Of a stretch of DNA of 64,000 nucleotides, positions 33,527 to 44,100 are shown piece after piece. Each line of letters starts with the position of its first letter. Position 1 is the first letter of the stretch. Source of the stretch: Myotis daubentonii (lineage: Eukaryota; Chordata; Mammalia; Chiroptera; Vespertilionidae); the NCBI RefSeq assembly GCF_963259705.1, contig NC_081846.1:60255722-60319721 (forward strand), in the 5' to 3' direction. The notes beneath the pieces are model-generated. The model did not search any database. It was not told the origin of the DNA and worked only from the letters and a program-made list of their open reading frames with translations. The position numbers and the translations under genes are program-made.

Positions 33527-33889
33527 TGTCTAAGTCCATTCAGGCTGCTAAACCAGAATTACCAGAGACCGGGTGGCTCATAAACAAACAGAAATGTATT
33601 TCTCATAACTCTGGAAGCTGGGAAGTCCAAGGCACCAGCAAATTCATTGTATGGTGAGAACCTGCTTCCTGAATTCATTTATAAATATTGTTTTTGCTGT
33701 GTCTTCACATGGCAGAAAGCAAGGAAGCTCTCTGGGGTCTCTTTTATAAGGGCACTAATCCAATTCATGAGAACTCCACCTTCATTCCCTCATCACCTTG
33801 CAAAGGCTCCAGCTCCAAATACCATCATATTGGGGATTAGGTTTCAACATATGAATTTGGGGAGGATCACAATCTTTCAGTCTATAACA
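33527..33889 (-). mobile_element. MaLR LTR (MLT1/MST-like), complete, inside L1
   Basis: The reverse complement starts TGTTATAGACTGAAAGATTG, includes 'CCAAATTCATATGTTGAAAC', 'CTTATAAAAGAGACCCCAGA' and 'CTGCCATGTGAAGACACAGC', and ends 'CTGAATGGACTTAGACA'. TG..CA termini are present. The flanking pentamers AGGTA and AGACA match at three of five positions, as expected for an old 5-bp duplication. Confidence 0.87.
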
Positions 33890-34218
33890 AGACAGAATAT
33901 ATATATTAAATACCAATTTTATTTCTATATACTAGCACCATTTGCAACCACTAAAAAATAAATAGGAGTAAACCTAACAAAACATATATAAAATTTCTAT
34001 GCTGGAAATGACAAAATGTTGGTGAAAGAAATCAAATCAAATAAAAAATATATAAAGACATACATTGTTCCTTGATTGGAAGACTTAAAATAGTAAAGAT
34101 GCCAATTCTCCCCCATATTGATATATAGGTTTAAAGAAATCCATATAAAAATCCAAACAAGATTGTTTATAGATGTAGACAATATTATTGTATAATTCAC
34201 ATATAAGAAATAAGAATA

Positions 34219-34443
34219 GCTGAAACCGGTTTGGCTCAGTGGATAGAGCGTCGGCCTGCAGACTGTAAGGTCCCAGGTTCGATTCCGGTCAAGGGCATGT
34301 GCCTGGGTTGCGGGCACTTCCCCGGTGGGAGATGTGCAGGAGGCAGCTGATTGATGTTTCTCTCTCATCGATGTTTCTAACTCTCTGTCTCTCTCCCTTC
34401 CTCTCTGTAAAAAATCAATGGAATATATTTAAAAAAAAAGAAA
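34219..34443 (+). mobile_element. VES-type SINE (young subfamily), inside L1
   Basis: The head is 'TGAAACCGGTTTGGCTCAGT', with intact B box GGTTCGATTCC and the end 'GTAAAAAATCAATGGAATAT'. The target duplication AAGAAATAAGAATA lies at 34205-34218 and 34444-34457. Confidence 0.96.
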
Positions 34444-35204
34444 AAGAAATAAGAATAAATAAGGTGGAAGAATATGTCTACCTGATTTTAAGACTTATTA
34501 TATAGATATATAACAAGAGTGGTATTGTCAAAGGAGTAGACACATAGATCAATGGAACAGAACAGAGAATGCAGAAATAGATCCACACAAGTATGCTTAA
34601 CTTATTTTTGATGAAGGTACAAAAGCAATTCTATGGAGCAAGGATGGCCCTTTCAACAAATGGTGTTAGAGCAATTTGACATCTATTGGCACAGAGAAAA
34701 AAATTAATCTTGACCTAAGTCTAACATCTTATAAAAAATAACTCAAAATTGTTCACAGACTTAAATGTAAAACTAAAAAGCTGTTAGAAAAGAGTAGAAA
34801 TTCTTTGGGACCTAGGGTTAGGTGACTTCTAATCTTTTACACCAAGAGCACAAATTCAAAAAATTGATAAATTAAGCCTTATCAAAACTAAAAACTTCTG
34901 CTTTACAAAAGACTCTGTAAAAAGGATAAAAAAGATGAGCTACAGACTGAATGAGAATATCTGAAAACCACATATCTAATCTAACAAAAGACTGTCTAGA
35001 TCTAGAATATATAAACAACTTTCAAAACTCAACAATTAAAAAAATACAATTAGATCATAGGTAGAAGAAATTAATATATATTTCACTGAAAATATACAAA
35101 TGGCAAATAAGCTCAAGATAATAAGTTATCATTAGTTATTAGAGAAATGCACATTAAAACCACAATGAGACACCTATAGGGATGGTTGAAATAAAAATTG
35201 TGTA

Positions 35205-35270
35205 CATCATTGATGTTTCTGTCTCTCCCTCTTCCTTACTCTCTGAAATCAATAAAAATATATTTTAAAA
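35205..35270 (+). mobile_element. 5'-truncated VES-type SINE, inside L1
   Basis: Only the 3' third is present: 'CATCATTGATGTTTCTGTCT', 'CTCTGAAATCAATAAAAATA' and an A-rich tail. The tRNA-like head is missing. Confidence 0.85.
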
Positions 35271-35296
35271 AACACATAAAAATAATAGTGTGCTTT

Positions 35297-35468
35297 AAAA
35301 ATATTTTTATTGATTTCAGAAAGGAAAGGACAGGGAGAGAGATAGAAACATCAACGATGAGAAAGAATCACTGATGGGCCGCAATCTGGACATGTATCCT
35401 GACGGGGAATCAAACCCTGACCTCCTGGTTCTTAGGTCAAGGCTCAACCACTGAGCCATACCTACAGA
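35297..35468 (-). mobile_element. VES-type SINE in reverse, tail-to-tail with the previous copy
   Basis: The plus strand reads 'TTTTTATTGATTTCAGAAAG', 'AGATAGAAACATCAACGATG', 'CCTCCTGGTTCTTAGGTCAA' and 'CAACCACTGAGCCATAC', a reversed older-subfamily VES. The adjacent forward fragment makes a ~65-bp inverted repeat. Confidence 0.9.
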
Positions 35469-35875
35469 CAATAATGAGCTATTGATACATGCAACAATCT
35501 GAATAAATATCCAGAACTATGCTGAGTGGGGAAAAAAATTCCCAATGTCACATACTGTAGGATTCAATTTATGTGATATTCTTGAAATGACAGAATTAGA
35601 GAACAGATGAGTAGTTGCCAAGTGTTGAGAAAAGGCTGAGCAAGAAGGGGAAGTAGGTATGCCTGTATAAGAGCAGCTTAAGCAATCCATGTAGTGATGG
35701 AAATATTCTGTCTTGACTGTCAGGACCCTGGTTGTGATATTGTACTGTATGAAATTTTGCAAGAGGGTTACCACTAGGGGAAATGAGGTAAAAAGTACAG
35801 GGAATCTCTATTATCGCTCAAAAGTGGATGTGAATAAACAATTATCCCAAAATAAAAAGTTTAATTAATTATATT

Positions 35876-36491
35876 AAGGCCCAAAACTGTTAACACTGAA
35901 ATTTGCAAGAACTATCCCTGAGCTTTCTTCTGAGTCACTTTGCCCGAGTTAGTCAGAGTTATAATATAGTAGAGTGTCAAAACAAAAGCTTTAAATGACT
36001 GTACAGTAATCAGAAAGCAAGGGCTGATGGGTTCTAAAATAGGAAGATCAATCAGAAGAAAAATCCAAGATGGGAAGCAAGGTGAAGAATAGGAGATCTC
36101 AACTAAAGGTCGACCCCAAATTTTCAGTTTTCTGCCTGAACAGAGTAAAGCTAGAAAACACAGGAAAATTTCACTGGCTCAAAGGTTACCTCCTATATTA
36201 AAAAAGCTCTCTCAGCATTCTCCCCCCACCTCACCCAAATCTGGATCAGAAATCAACTAATATTTATGGAAGGCCCAGCAGGTATATTTAATACTTTGGA
36301 TATGCACTGCATAAAATCTGTCTTGTAGGGTTTTAAAGTGTATTAAGAATGCAATTACAAAAGAAAGTTTTATTATAAATAATGTGACCAATATGAGCAT
36401 GAATTTTGAACTATTTTGGGATATTATCCATGGATAAAATGTATGTTTAACCATGTACATTTATGTATATTTAACACTTGCAAATATCGTA
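35876..36491. other. No recognisable feature
   Basis: This is non-coding sequence with nothing identified. Confidence 0.45.
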
Positions 36492-36656
36492 TCTATAATA
36501 ATAAAAGCATAATATGCTAATTAGACCAGAAGTCCTTCCAGACAAAGCCAGGGCTGCTAGGGAAGCCCAGGGCCCGGGTGCCAGAGGGAAGCCGGTGTCA
36601 GAAGCCAAGGGAAGGAAGGCCTGCTCTTGAATGAATTCCGTTCATCGGGCCTCTAG
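36492..36656 (+). mobile_element. Minimal Helitron, 165 bp, complete
   Basis: The 5' end TCTATAATAATAAAAGCA follows an A. The 3' end has the hairpin TGAATGAATTCCGTTCA and CTAG at 36653-36656, followed by T. Its length equals that of the copy at 24788-24952, and the two align without net gaps. Confidence 0.92.
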
Positions 36657-38049
36657 TAAATCTATAAAAAGTTATTCTCAGTACAGCAGTCACATACAAT
36701 ATATCTAATAAAGCAAATTAACTAATCTTTGTGAAATACATCCCACTTCTATTTTGTTGTTGTTGATATATTACCTTTGACAGAAGTATGGAATCATTGC
36801 AGATTTGCTAAATTACCAGTGTATTTACATAACTTTTTAAAATTAATTTGTTTGCTTTTGAGTCTCTTCTAACTAATGACTAAAATATTTCAGCACAAGC
36901 TTCCAGCAGACTGCTCATTTTAAAAATTGTTTTTTATTTATTGCATTAGTCTCTAAATTACATATTACCTGATTTTTAAAAAATCATTTAGTTCCTGTAG
37001 TCTGGTATATCTCTGCCTGCCCTTTTACTTCGTCTCCCTAACTGACCTTTGTCATTTTAAGCGTCAAGGAGCTGGGTTTCATAAACCTAAGAGCCCCTTT
37101 CAAGCAGAAAATGTGCCTCAGATTTAGGAATGTGAAGTCCTGAAGCCTTAGTGCCCTTTATTTTGCTCATCTCTCCGTCCACACTGACATCACCTTTCTC
37201 CAGCCCCACACCAGCGAACTCTCGCCTCTGCTACACTCTTGTCCTCCCAGGCTCGGGGGGTTGTGAACATGGAAGCTGGCAGAGGGGCAGAGAAGTCCAA
37301 GTGGGCCACTCTACCAGGCTGTCTCCAAGTATCCCTGCATAGCGCCTTCTCTAAGGGGAAGAATTTTTTTGGTTCCTTCCATAAAGGGTGACATCAATTC
37401 GCTCTGAAGCAAATTTCAGGTTCAATTTTTGTGTTTCAAATTTCTCTGCTCTGATACCTCCCTCAGTGCATTTTAATGGTTTAACACATTCTGAAAATTC
37501 AGCAAAATGTCTTATCTACTGATTGTACCCTTTCCTGCTTCCCGGATTCTTATAAACTCATTTCTTTGCACATATATTTTTTTTTCTGTCATTTCGATGA
37601 AATTTGGGGATGGAGGGAAGCCAAACTCATATGTTTCACCTGTCATCTTAAACCTCAAGTCAATACTTTTAAGTTCTATTTTCAGCTAAAATTGTCCATA
37701 GACATATTGGATTTTTTTTTAACTCAAATTTTCATTCAAGTCTGGCTACAAGCAGAAGATCTGAAAGACATGACCATGTCCCAATATCTATAAAACAATT
37801 CAATTTTGATAATATTAATACAAATATTTTTTGTCACCCATTTAAGGAAACATTTTACCCAAAACAAACAAACAAAACTAAGGGCTAAAGAGGAGAAAAA
37901 CTTTCATTAAAATATAGCTGGAAAATCATATAGCAAAACTAGACAAAATTTTTTTTTCTCTGTAAGGTAGTTTAAATTCAATATGTCAGGGAAATGTGGC
38001 ACCAAATGGCTTTGTAAATATATCCCGGAGATAATCAAGCAGTACATTA
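36657..38049. other. 1.4-kb repeat-poor tract, no recognisable feature
   Basis: This is non-coding sequence. A slightly GC-richer patch lies at 37180-37340. No gene signal was seen. Confidence 0.45.
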
Positions 38050-38231
38050 TAATGGTCTGAAATCATACTGAAAGAGCTCATATCCCAGATGCACCATTAG
38101 CTAGCTGTGTGGCTCTGCAGAGGTTACTTAACCTCTCTGACAATCGGGTTCATCATCTGTAAAATGCGATGAGCGTGCCTTCCTCATACGGTGATGAGAG
38201 GTTTAATAATATATGAAAACACTTAAAATAA
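38050..38231 (+). repeat. MIR SINE, well preserved
   Basis: Forward MIR order: 'CACCATTAGCTAGCTGTGTG', 'GTTACTTAACCTCTCTGACA', 'TCATCATCTGTAAAATGCGA' and 'GTGATGAGAGGTTTAATAAT'. Confidence 0.9.
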
Positions 38232-38305
38232 GAACTAAGAAACAGTAATTACTCAAAAAAAAATTTACCTGAACTAAGTCAGTAATTACTCAAAAAAGAT
38301 TTACT
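38232..38305. repeat. Two-unit tandem duplication
   Basis: GAACTAAG...CAGTAATTACTCAAAAAA...ATTTAC occurs twice in a row (38232-38270 and 38271-38305), just after the MIR. Confidence 0.85.
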
Positions 38306-40624
38306 AAGGTTATTAGAAGTGGAGTTTCTCAGAAAGTATGGATGTAGTACTGCCCAGAGATACAGACCAAATATCCTCTCAATATTAATATCAGTTCCCA
38401 GATTCCCTGGAAAGCTGCACTGTAGTGAGTAAAACAGGAAGCTATTTGGTACTTAGTACAAAAGCTCGGGAAAAAATGACAAACGCGCTTTGTCTTGGTC
38501 TTGTTTGCAATTTGTATTGTTTTCTGTCTGGCAGAATGCAGAGCCAGAACTCATCGATTCTGCCAATACAAAACCTGTGGTCTGGATTTATATCATGTGC
38601 CATGATAAAATGATTTTATATGGGCTTTATTTGAGAAACAGCATTTTTTTTTATCACAGAAAACCTTCACCAAAAAATATATAGAAAATAGATTTTTAAA
38701 AGCCAAGGCTAAAGCTGCCTGTTTAAAAGCAAAATCCTACCATCTGTAGCAGGAGGACTTTATAAAACCCAGGGGTGTCTTTCACCCAACTGTCAACACC
38801 AGGAAATGTGCCAAGGGGACAGATGCTAAAATTGGGAAGTCTCTTCTGGGGCGTGACATCAGAGTTTTATAATTTCTCTCTCAAAAAGCATCAGTCATCA
38901 GAATGGCAACAAAGTCCTAAGGAGAAAACAAAAGCAACCCCCTTAATGAGGAATGGCTTCCATTAGATAGTTATACTACTAAAATTCTATTAACAAAAAT
39001 GAACATATTGTAGGATGGGAAGCAAAATCTGTTTTGAGCTAGTTTCCAAGTGACCAGGCAGCTTCTTCTTTTTTTTTTTTTTTAATCGTTGGCAACAACA
39101 GGGAACATATGAACAATCAAGAAAGTAATAACAGCAGCCATTACTGAAAACAGTTTCCAATGACAGCGCAGAATTGAAGAAAAACAATAAGGAAAGCTCT
39201 CCCCTGTTTTAACAATACACTGACAAAGATCTGATTATGAAAACTAATAACTGAAAAATAACATTCAGCATTAAAAAATGAAAAAGCAATCTATAATTAA
39301 TGCCATTCCATGGGGCTCTATTGTGCAGAAAGTAGAATGTACTTCACACTCATTCAAGAATTTGTTGAATTTGGATTTTTACTCCCATTAGATTTTTCCC
39401 ATGCATCAAAGAAGAGATATGACTTTTAAGATTTCAGAGTCTTCAGCTGTTTCACACCCAGGCTCAGTCTGAAAACATACTTGCTGAATGCAGCTTTAGT
39501 TCCTAAGGGAGAGGTTGCAAACTCAGAGTGTGCCAAGCAGGTAACATGAATGAGCGAAGGTGAGCGTGAGCCTGTGGGAACCTGGGGAGAGAATGCCCCA
39601 GGTACAGAGCACAGGTGCTATTCAGCTACAAAGCAAGCCTGGTATTGTGAAATCTCATTTTTCAAGAGAAACCTTAAAAACCCACACTTCTATTTGAAAT
39701 CTCCAAGTTATGTAAGTGTTGGTTTTAAAAAAAAATCAAGCATCACTGTATTTATAAATATGGGTGCCACCAATGAGCTAAATCCAACACACAGGTTATC
39801 TCTGAAGGGTCTCCACTCCATAATAGTAAGAATGCCTGTTTTGACATTGCCCCAAAATCATATCATATTTTATCTGAAGATAAAGCCCATTATTTGAAAA
39901 TTCTGTTCAGTTTTTATATGTAAGAGATCTAAGGTGGCTAAGAATAACTGAACTCGTGTTTATCCAGCCTCCCCACTATCAAAAGTAATACTCATTCTTT
40001 CACGAAATGAAAAGTAAAATGAGAAAAAAAAACCACTAGCAGTTATTTGCTTTATTTCTAAAAGGTAAGAGAGCAATATAAATTTCCATTTGTGCTGTAG
40101 GTGAGAAGAAGCACTAATGTAACCCAACCTGCTTTGGGCTTATTCAGTGTTTCAGAAGGAAATAAAATCAGTAATAAGAGTTGTGTTTTAATGAGATATG
40201 AGCCACTAAAGACAACAACTCTAATGGAAAAGACTCAGATAAATATATTGTTCTTTCACTTACTCTATGAGTAAAAACTGACAATAAAAACTCAAAATAT
40301 TAATAAAAAAGTACTATAGGTGAATATTTTATCACCTTCAACTTCTATACAACTCCAGGAAACCCTTATAATCCACTTTTACCTCACTTCATTCTAAGCC
40401 TTAGAATCTAAGGCAAATTAATAAGGAGATTTTCTTCCCATCAGCCAGTCTTCATTTCCACCCCTCACTGCTTCTCATTTCTATTTACCAAGAAGAAGAC
40501 TCATACACATCCCTCTATAACACAATGCCATATCAGTCCATTGCCAAACAAAAGTGAATACATTGAATTTTTCTCCAAATTAGCAAAATAAAGGCAGAAA
40601 GCTCACTTTTGTCAGAACATATAT

Positions 40625-40625
<1 letters not shown>
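38306..40625. other. 2.3-kb repeat-poor tract, no recognisable feature
   Basis: This is non-coding, AT-rich sequence with a T run at 39069-39083. No repeat family or coding signal was seen. It is one of the longest apparently unique blocks here. Confidence 0.45.

Positions 40626-40663
<38 letters not shown>
40626..40663. repeat. (AT)n microsatellite abutting a Helitron 5' end
   Basis: This is an uninterrupted AT dinucleotide run read directly. The Helitron composite begins immediately after it, and a shorter TATATATAT follows its 3' end at 42080. Confidence 0.93.
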
Positions 40664-40670
<7 letters not shown>

Positions 40671-41308
40671 TATCTAATAAAAGAGAAACATGGTAATTGC
40701 CATACAACCGCTACCCCTCCCATTGGCTAATCAGCGAGATATGCAAATTAACTGCCAGCCAAGATGGGAGCCGGCAGCCAGGCAGCTTGAAACTAACATG
40801 AGGCTTGCTTGCTTCAGTGACGGAGAACTCCAACGTTCCCCGCCTGCCTTGCTGGCCTCTGAGCCTGCAGTTTAAGAAACATTGTAACAAATATAGAAGC
40901 TAAACAAAACCCCAGACCTGCTTTCAGCGAGCCGGGATCTCAGAGCTGGAGTTGATACAGAGTTTTGATTATAGAACCGAAACAAATTAGATAATACCTG
41001 CTTTCAGGAGTGGAGGCCTAAGAGCTGGAGCCTCAGAGCTAAAGCTGGCCCAGAATAAAAAAAAAAAGAAAAAAAGGAGTGATTGGGAGCTTCAGTCACC
41101 CGCCAGCCTGAAAACAGCCCTCAGCCCCTCACCCAGACTGGCCAGGCACCCCAGTGGGGACCCCCACCCTGAAGGGTGTGTGATCAGCTGCAAACAGCCA
41201 TCATCCCCTCACCCAGGCTGGCCAGGCACCCCAGTGGGGACCCCCACCCTGATCCAGGACACACTTCAGGGCAAACCAGCCGGCACCCACACGTGCACCA
41301 GGCCTCTA
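40664..41308 (+). mobile_element. Helitron E (same type as Helitron A), first half of a composite
   Basis: The 5' end reads TATACACTATCTAATAAAAG with the terminal TC apparently changed to TA; an alternative start is TCTAATAAAAG at 40673. The body shares the Helitron A features: 'ATGCAAATTAACTGCCAGCC', a CT/AG-rich middle, an A-rich stretch near 41050 and two ~81-bp 'GGCCAGGCACCCCAGTGGGG' units. It ends in CTCTA at 41308, again without the G of CTAG, where a second Helitron starts. Confidence 0.82.
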
Positions 41309-42079
41309 TTCTATATAGTAAAAGGGCAATATGCCTCCCAGCACCGGGATCAGCAGAGCCACGAGGCCTCCCAGCACCAGGATCAGTGTGACAGGGGGCA
41401 GCGCCCAAACCCCCTGATGGCCCTGCGGCTGTGTGTGACAGGGGGTGGGGCCACAACCTCCCTATTGGCCCTGCTCTGTTCGTGACAGGGGAAGGCGCCC
41501 TAACCCCCTGATCAGCCCTGCTCTGTGCCTGATAGGAGGGAGCTCCCCAACCCCCTGACCGCCCTGCGGCTCTGTGTGTGACAGGGTGCGGTGCCCCAAC
41601 CCCTCCCCCCACGGGCCCTGCTCTGTGTGTGATGGGGTAGAGTCATAACCTCCCCATCAGCCCTGCCCTGAGTGTGACAGGGTGCGGCACCCCAACCCCC
41701 TAATCCGCCCTGCTCTGTGTGTGACAGGGGGCGGTGCCCCAACTCCCCTATTGGCCCTACTCTGTAAGTGACAGAGGGAGCTCCCCAACTCCCTGATGGG
41801 CCCTGCTCTGTGAGTGACAGGGGGAAGCTCCCCAACCCCCTGATTGGCCCTGCTCTGTGCGTGACAGGGGGTGGCGCCCCAACTCCCCAATTGGCCCTGC
41901 TCTGAGCCCGACTAGGGGCTGAACCTAGGGATTGGGCCTGCCCTCTGCCACCCGGGAGCAGGCCTAAGCCAGCAGGTGGTTATCTCCCGAGGGGTCCCAG
42001 ACTGCGAGAGGGCACAGGCTGGGCTGAGGGGCCCCCCGCTTCCTCCCGAGTGCACAAATTTTAGGCACCGGGCCTCTAG
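41309..42079 (+). mobile_element. Helitron F, second half of a composite, 771 bp
   Basis: The 5' end TTCTATATAGTAAAAGGG follows the A at 41308. The 3' end reads 'GTGCACAAATTTTAGGCACC' and CTAG at 42076-42079. Most of its body (about 41385-41905) is a GC-rich minisatellite. The last ~150 bp match Helitron B. There is no Rep/helicase frame. Confidence 0.88.
41385..41905. repeat. 47-bp minisatellite, about 11 units, inside Helitron F
   Basis: A GTGACAGGGGGCGG-like start recurs at about 41388, 41435, 41481, 41529, 41578, 41626, 41675, 41721, 41767, 41815 and 41862, a spacing of 46-49 bp. Each unit also contains 'CCCCAACCCCCTGAT' and 'GGCCCTGCTCTGTG'. Because 47 is not a multiple of 3, the long open frames across it are by-products. 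Confidence 0.9.
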
Positions 42080-42229
42080 TATATATATCTTGAAGTATTA
42101 GCCTGAGTACTCTTCTGTATACTTTTTTGTATGTTTTTCCTAATACTGAATCGTCTAACAATGACCCATGAATTACAAGGTTTTCTACTCTAGCAAGTGA
42201 GAACAAGAGCTCTTGTGATTTCCAGCTAC

Positions 42230-42660
42230 TGTTCCCTCTGATCCTTTTGAATGGTTCTTTCTCCAGCTGAGGTACGTTTCCTCATGCATGTGAGCTGAAG
42301 ACTGTAGACGTCTGCAGCTCTCCAACGTTCTTTCTCTGTGCAGCTCTATCCTCTCGTGCATTCTGCCCTGTGAACTCCAGCCCCTTGGACCTCTCTGGGC
42401 TACCAGCTCTCCTTCTCAACTTAGGGAAAGCTCCAGACTCCACCAGGGGGTCTCCCATTAGGCACCTCAGTCTGGGAACTGTGCAGGCAGTAAACAGGGG
42501 CAGTCATAGGGCTCACCTCGTTGGTTTCAAGTCTCCCAGTGATCACTGCCCTTCCTTGTCTGATACCCAATGTCCTGTTTCAGATAGGTCGTTGTCTTTG
42601 TGAAACTTTTATGTTTCAGGTGGGTTAATTTATCTAGTTCCCGTTGTAAAGACAGGAAAA
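42230..42660. repeat. Probable old repeat, family unresolved
   Basis: This is a moderately GC-rich, pyrimidine-leaning block ('GCAGCTCTATCCTCTCGTGC', 'TCTCCCATTAGGCACCTCAG', 'CTTTTATGTTTCAGGTGGGT') whose composition differs from its flanks and which resembles old LINE-related sequence. I cannot name the family. Confidence 0.3.
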
Positions 42661-42981
42661 AGAAGGCCTTTCTTTTTCTTTCCTGTGGCCTTCCACAATT
42701 TATGAGTAGCACCTGGTAATTAAACCCCAAGATTGTTAGCTCCTCTGATTCAAACAGCCCCTCTGTTCAAACTGCAAGACAAGATAAATTACTCTCAACG
42801 TTACATTTTTGCATGCATATCCCTCCTCTCTGCTGTTTTCACAACTCAGGGATTATTAGTAGAAATTTCCCTTCTGCCCTCTCCTTCAAAAAGGCCTCTT
42901 TCAATCTCTTCCTAATTTGTAATTTTCACTCCAAGGGTTTTATGGGCTTGGGATGATGCTGACAAAGACATCTCCCTAGGA

Positions 42982-43298
42982 CAGTGGTCCTCAACCTTCC
43001 TAATGCCGCGACCCTTTAATGCAGTTCCTCGTGTTGTGGTGACCCCCAACCATAAAATTGTTTTCGTTGCTACTTCATAACTGTAATTTTGCTACTGTTA
43101 TGATCGTAATGTAAATATCTGATATGCAGGATGTATTTTCATTGTTACAAATTGAACATAATTAAAGCATAGTGATTCATCACAAAAACAATACGTAATT
43201 ATATGTTCAATATGTGTTTTCCGATGGTCTTAGGCAACCCCTGTGAAAGGGTCGTTCCACCCCCAAAGGGGTCGCGACCCACAGGTTGAGAACCGCTG
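42982..43298 (+). mobile_element. SPIN-like hAT element, 317 bp, non-autonomous
   Basis: The terminal inverted repeats are CAGTGGTCCTCAACCTTCC and GGTTGAGAACCGCTG, with the diagnostic subterminal 'AATGCCGCGACCCTTTAAT' and 'AAAGGGGTCGCGACCCACAG'. The 8-bp target duplication CCCTAGGA is perfect (42974-42981 and 43299-43306). SPIN ('space invader') hAT elements are known to have spread horizontally into several tetrapod lineages, including vespertilionid bats. The transposase is absent here. Confidence 0.93.
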
Positions 43299-43306
43299 CC
43301 CTAGGA

Positions 43307-43881
43307 CATCTGCCCAGACTGTCTCCTAAAGAACAAACAAACTACTATCCCTCTGATGTCTGCTCAATTTCAGTCCAAAAGTCCCCCTCCCTGCCTTGTT
43401 GCTTAGCAACAGCCAAGGCTTAAAGGGGGAAGCCACTTTTGTTTCTTGCCCTTGTATTGATTAGCAATGCACTGGCCCTCCTTTGGGAAAAGTAAAATAA
43501 ATTTTCTCTCCTCATCTATCTCTTCTCTCAGTTGTGAATTCTTTCACAGACCACATCACCAGCCAAAACCTTAACACCTGTTACTCCAACATTGCAGGCA
43601 TGGAAGATTTTTTTATTTTGTTTCTTCTTTCACATATATAGTTTGAAGAGTAAGAATATGTTCTTTTTCTTCCCACACTCATTACTCTTTACAATTTCTA
43701 TTGGCTCATTATACATACACATTGTTAACGCTCAGGGTTGGTAAATGGTATTAGAATAAGTTAGCCCAGGCAACAAGCAGAATCCAATGTTAGATCTTTT
43801 TGTTTTGTTTTGTTTTGTTGATTTTTACTTATGACTAGTGACTCCCTTTCACTTTCTCCCACTCTAAAAAAAACAAGATAA
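43307..43881. other. No recognisable feature apart from a (TTTTG)n patch
   Basis: A (TTTTG)n run lies at about 43797-43820. The rest is non-coding and unassigned. Confidence 0.5.
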
Positions 43882-44100
43882 GCCCAGCTGGTGTGGCTCA
43901 GTGGTTGAGCCTCGACATATGAACCAGCAGGTCACGGTTCAATTCCAGTCAGGGCACATGCCGGGTTGCGGGCTTGTTCCCCAAGGTGGGGCATGCAGGA
44001 GGCAGCTGATCAATGATCCTCACTATTGATGTTTCTATCTCTCGCTTCCTCTCCTTTCCTCTCTGAAAATCAATAAATATATATATTTTTTTAAAAATAA
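43882..44100 (+). mobile_element. VES-type SINE (older subfamily)
   Basis: The head is 'GCCCAGCTGGTGTGGCTCAG', then 'GCAGGTCACGGTTCAATTCC', with the end 'CTCTGAAAATCAATAAATAT'. The flanks share AAGATAA-like sequence, a weak target duplication. Confidence 0.9.

Larger units (their letters stand above)
30885..35875 (+). repeat. Long, old L1 element (L1M-like), interrupted and internally deleted
   Basis: L1 phrases follow the consensus order over almost 5 kb. The 5' part covers about 30885-31800. ORF2 runs from about 31800, with 'ACCATATCCTGGGCCATAAA', 'CATCAATAAAATGGACTAAT', 'TATGGAAGGCTGGTTCAATA' and 'GCAGAAAAAGCATTTGATTA', then beyond the LTR 'TAGATCAATGGAACAGAACA', 'CTTATCAAAACTAAAAACTT' and 'GAGAAATGCACATTAAAACC'. 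A 3' untranslated part ends in A-rich sequence near 35870. Near 33480 the text jumps from the segment after 'GCATTTGATTAAATTCAACA' to 'AAGTTCAGCAAGGTTACAGG', skipping the part of ORF2 that encodes the reverse-transcriptase active site. Stops and frameshifts are throughout. Interruptions are a MaLR LTR and three VES copies. Confidence 0.85.

Noticed and set aside
41184..41890. Several long minus-strand open frames (142, 107 and 77 codons) with repeated peptide phrases
   Set aside because: They come from the 47-bp minisatellite. The unit is not a multiple of three, so the same peptide appears in rotating frames.
41385..41905. Regularly spaced ~47-bp repeats, considered as a CRISPR array
   Set aside because: Units are contiguous and similar throughout, with no unique spacers, and the setting is a mammalian Helitron.
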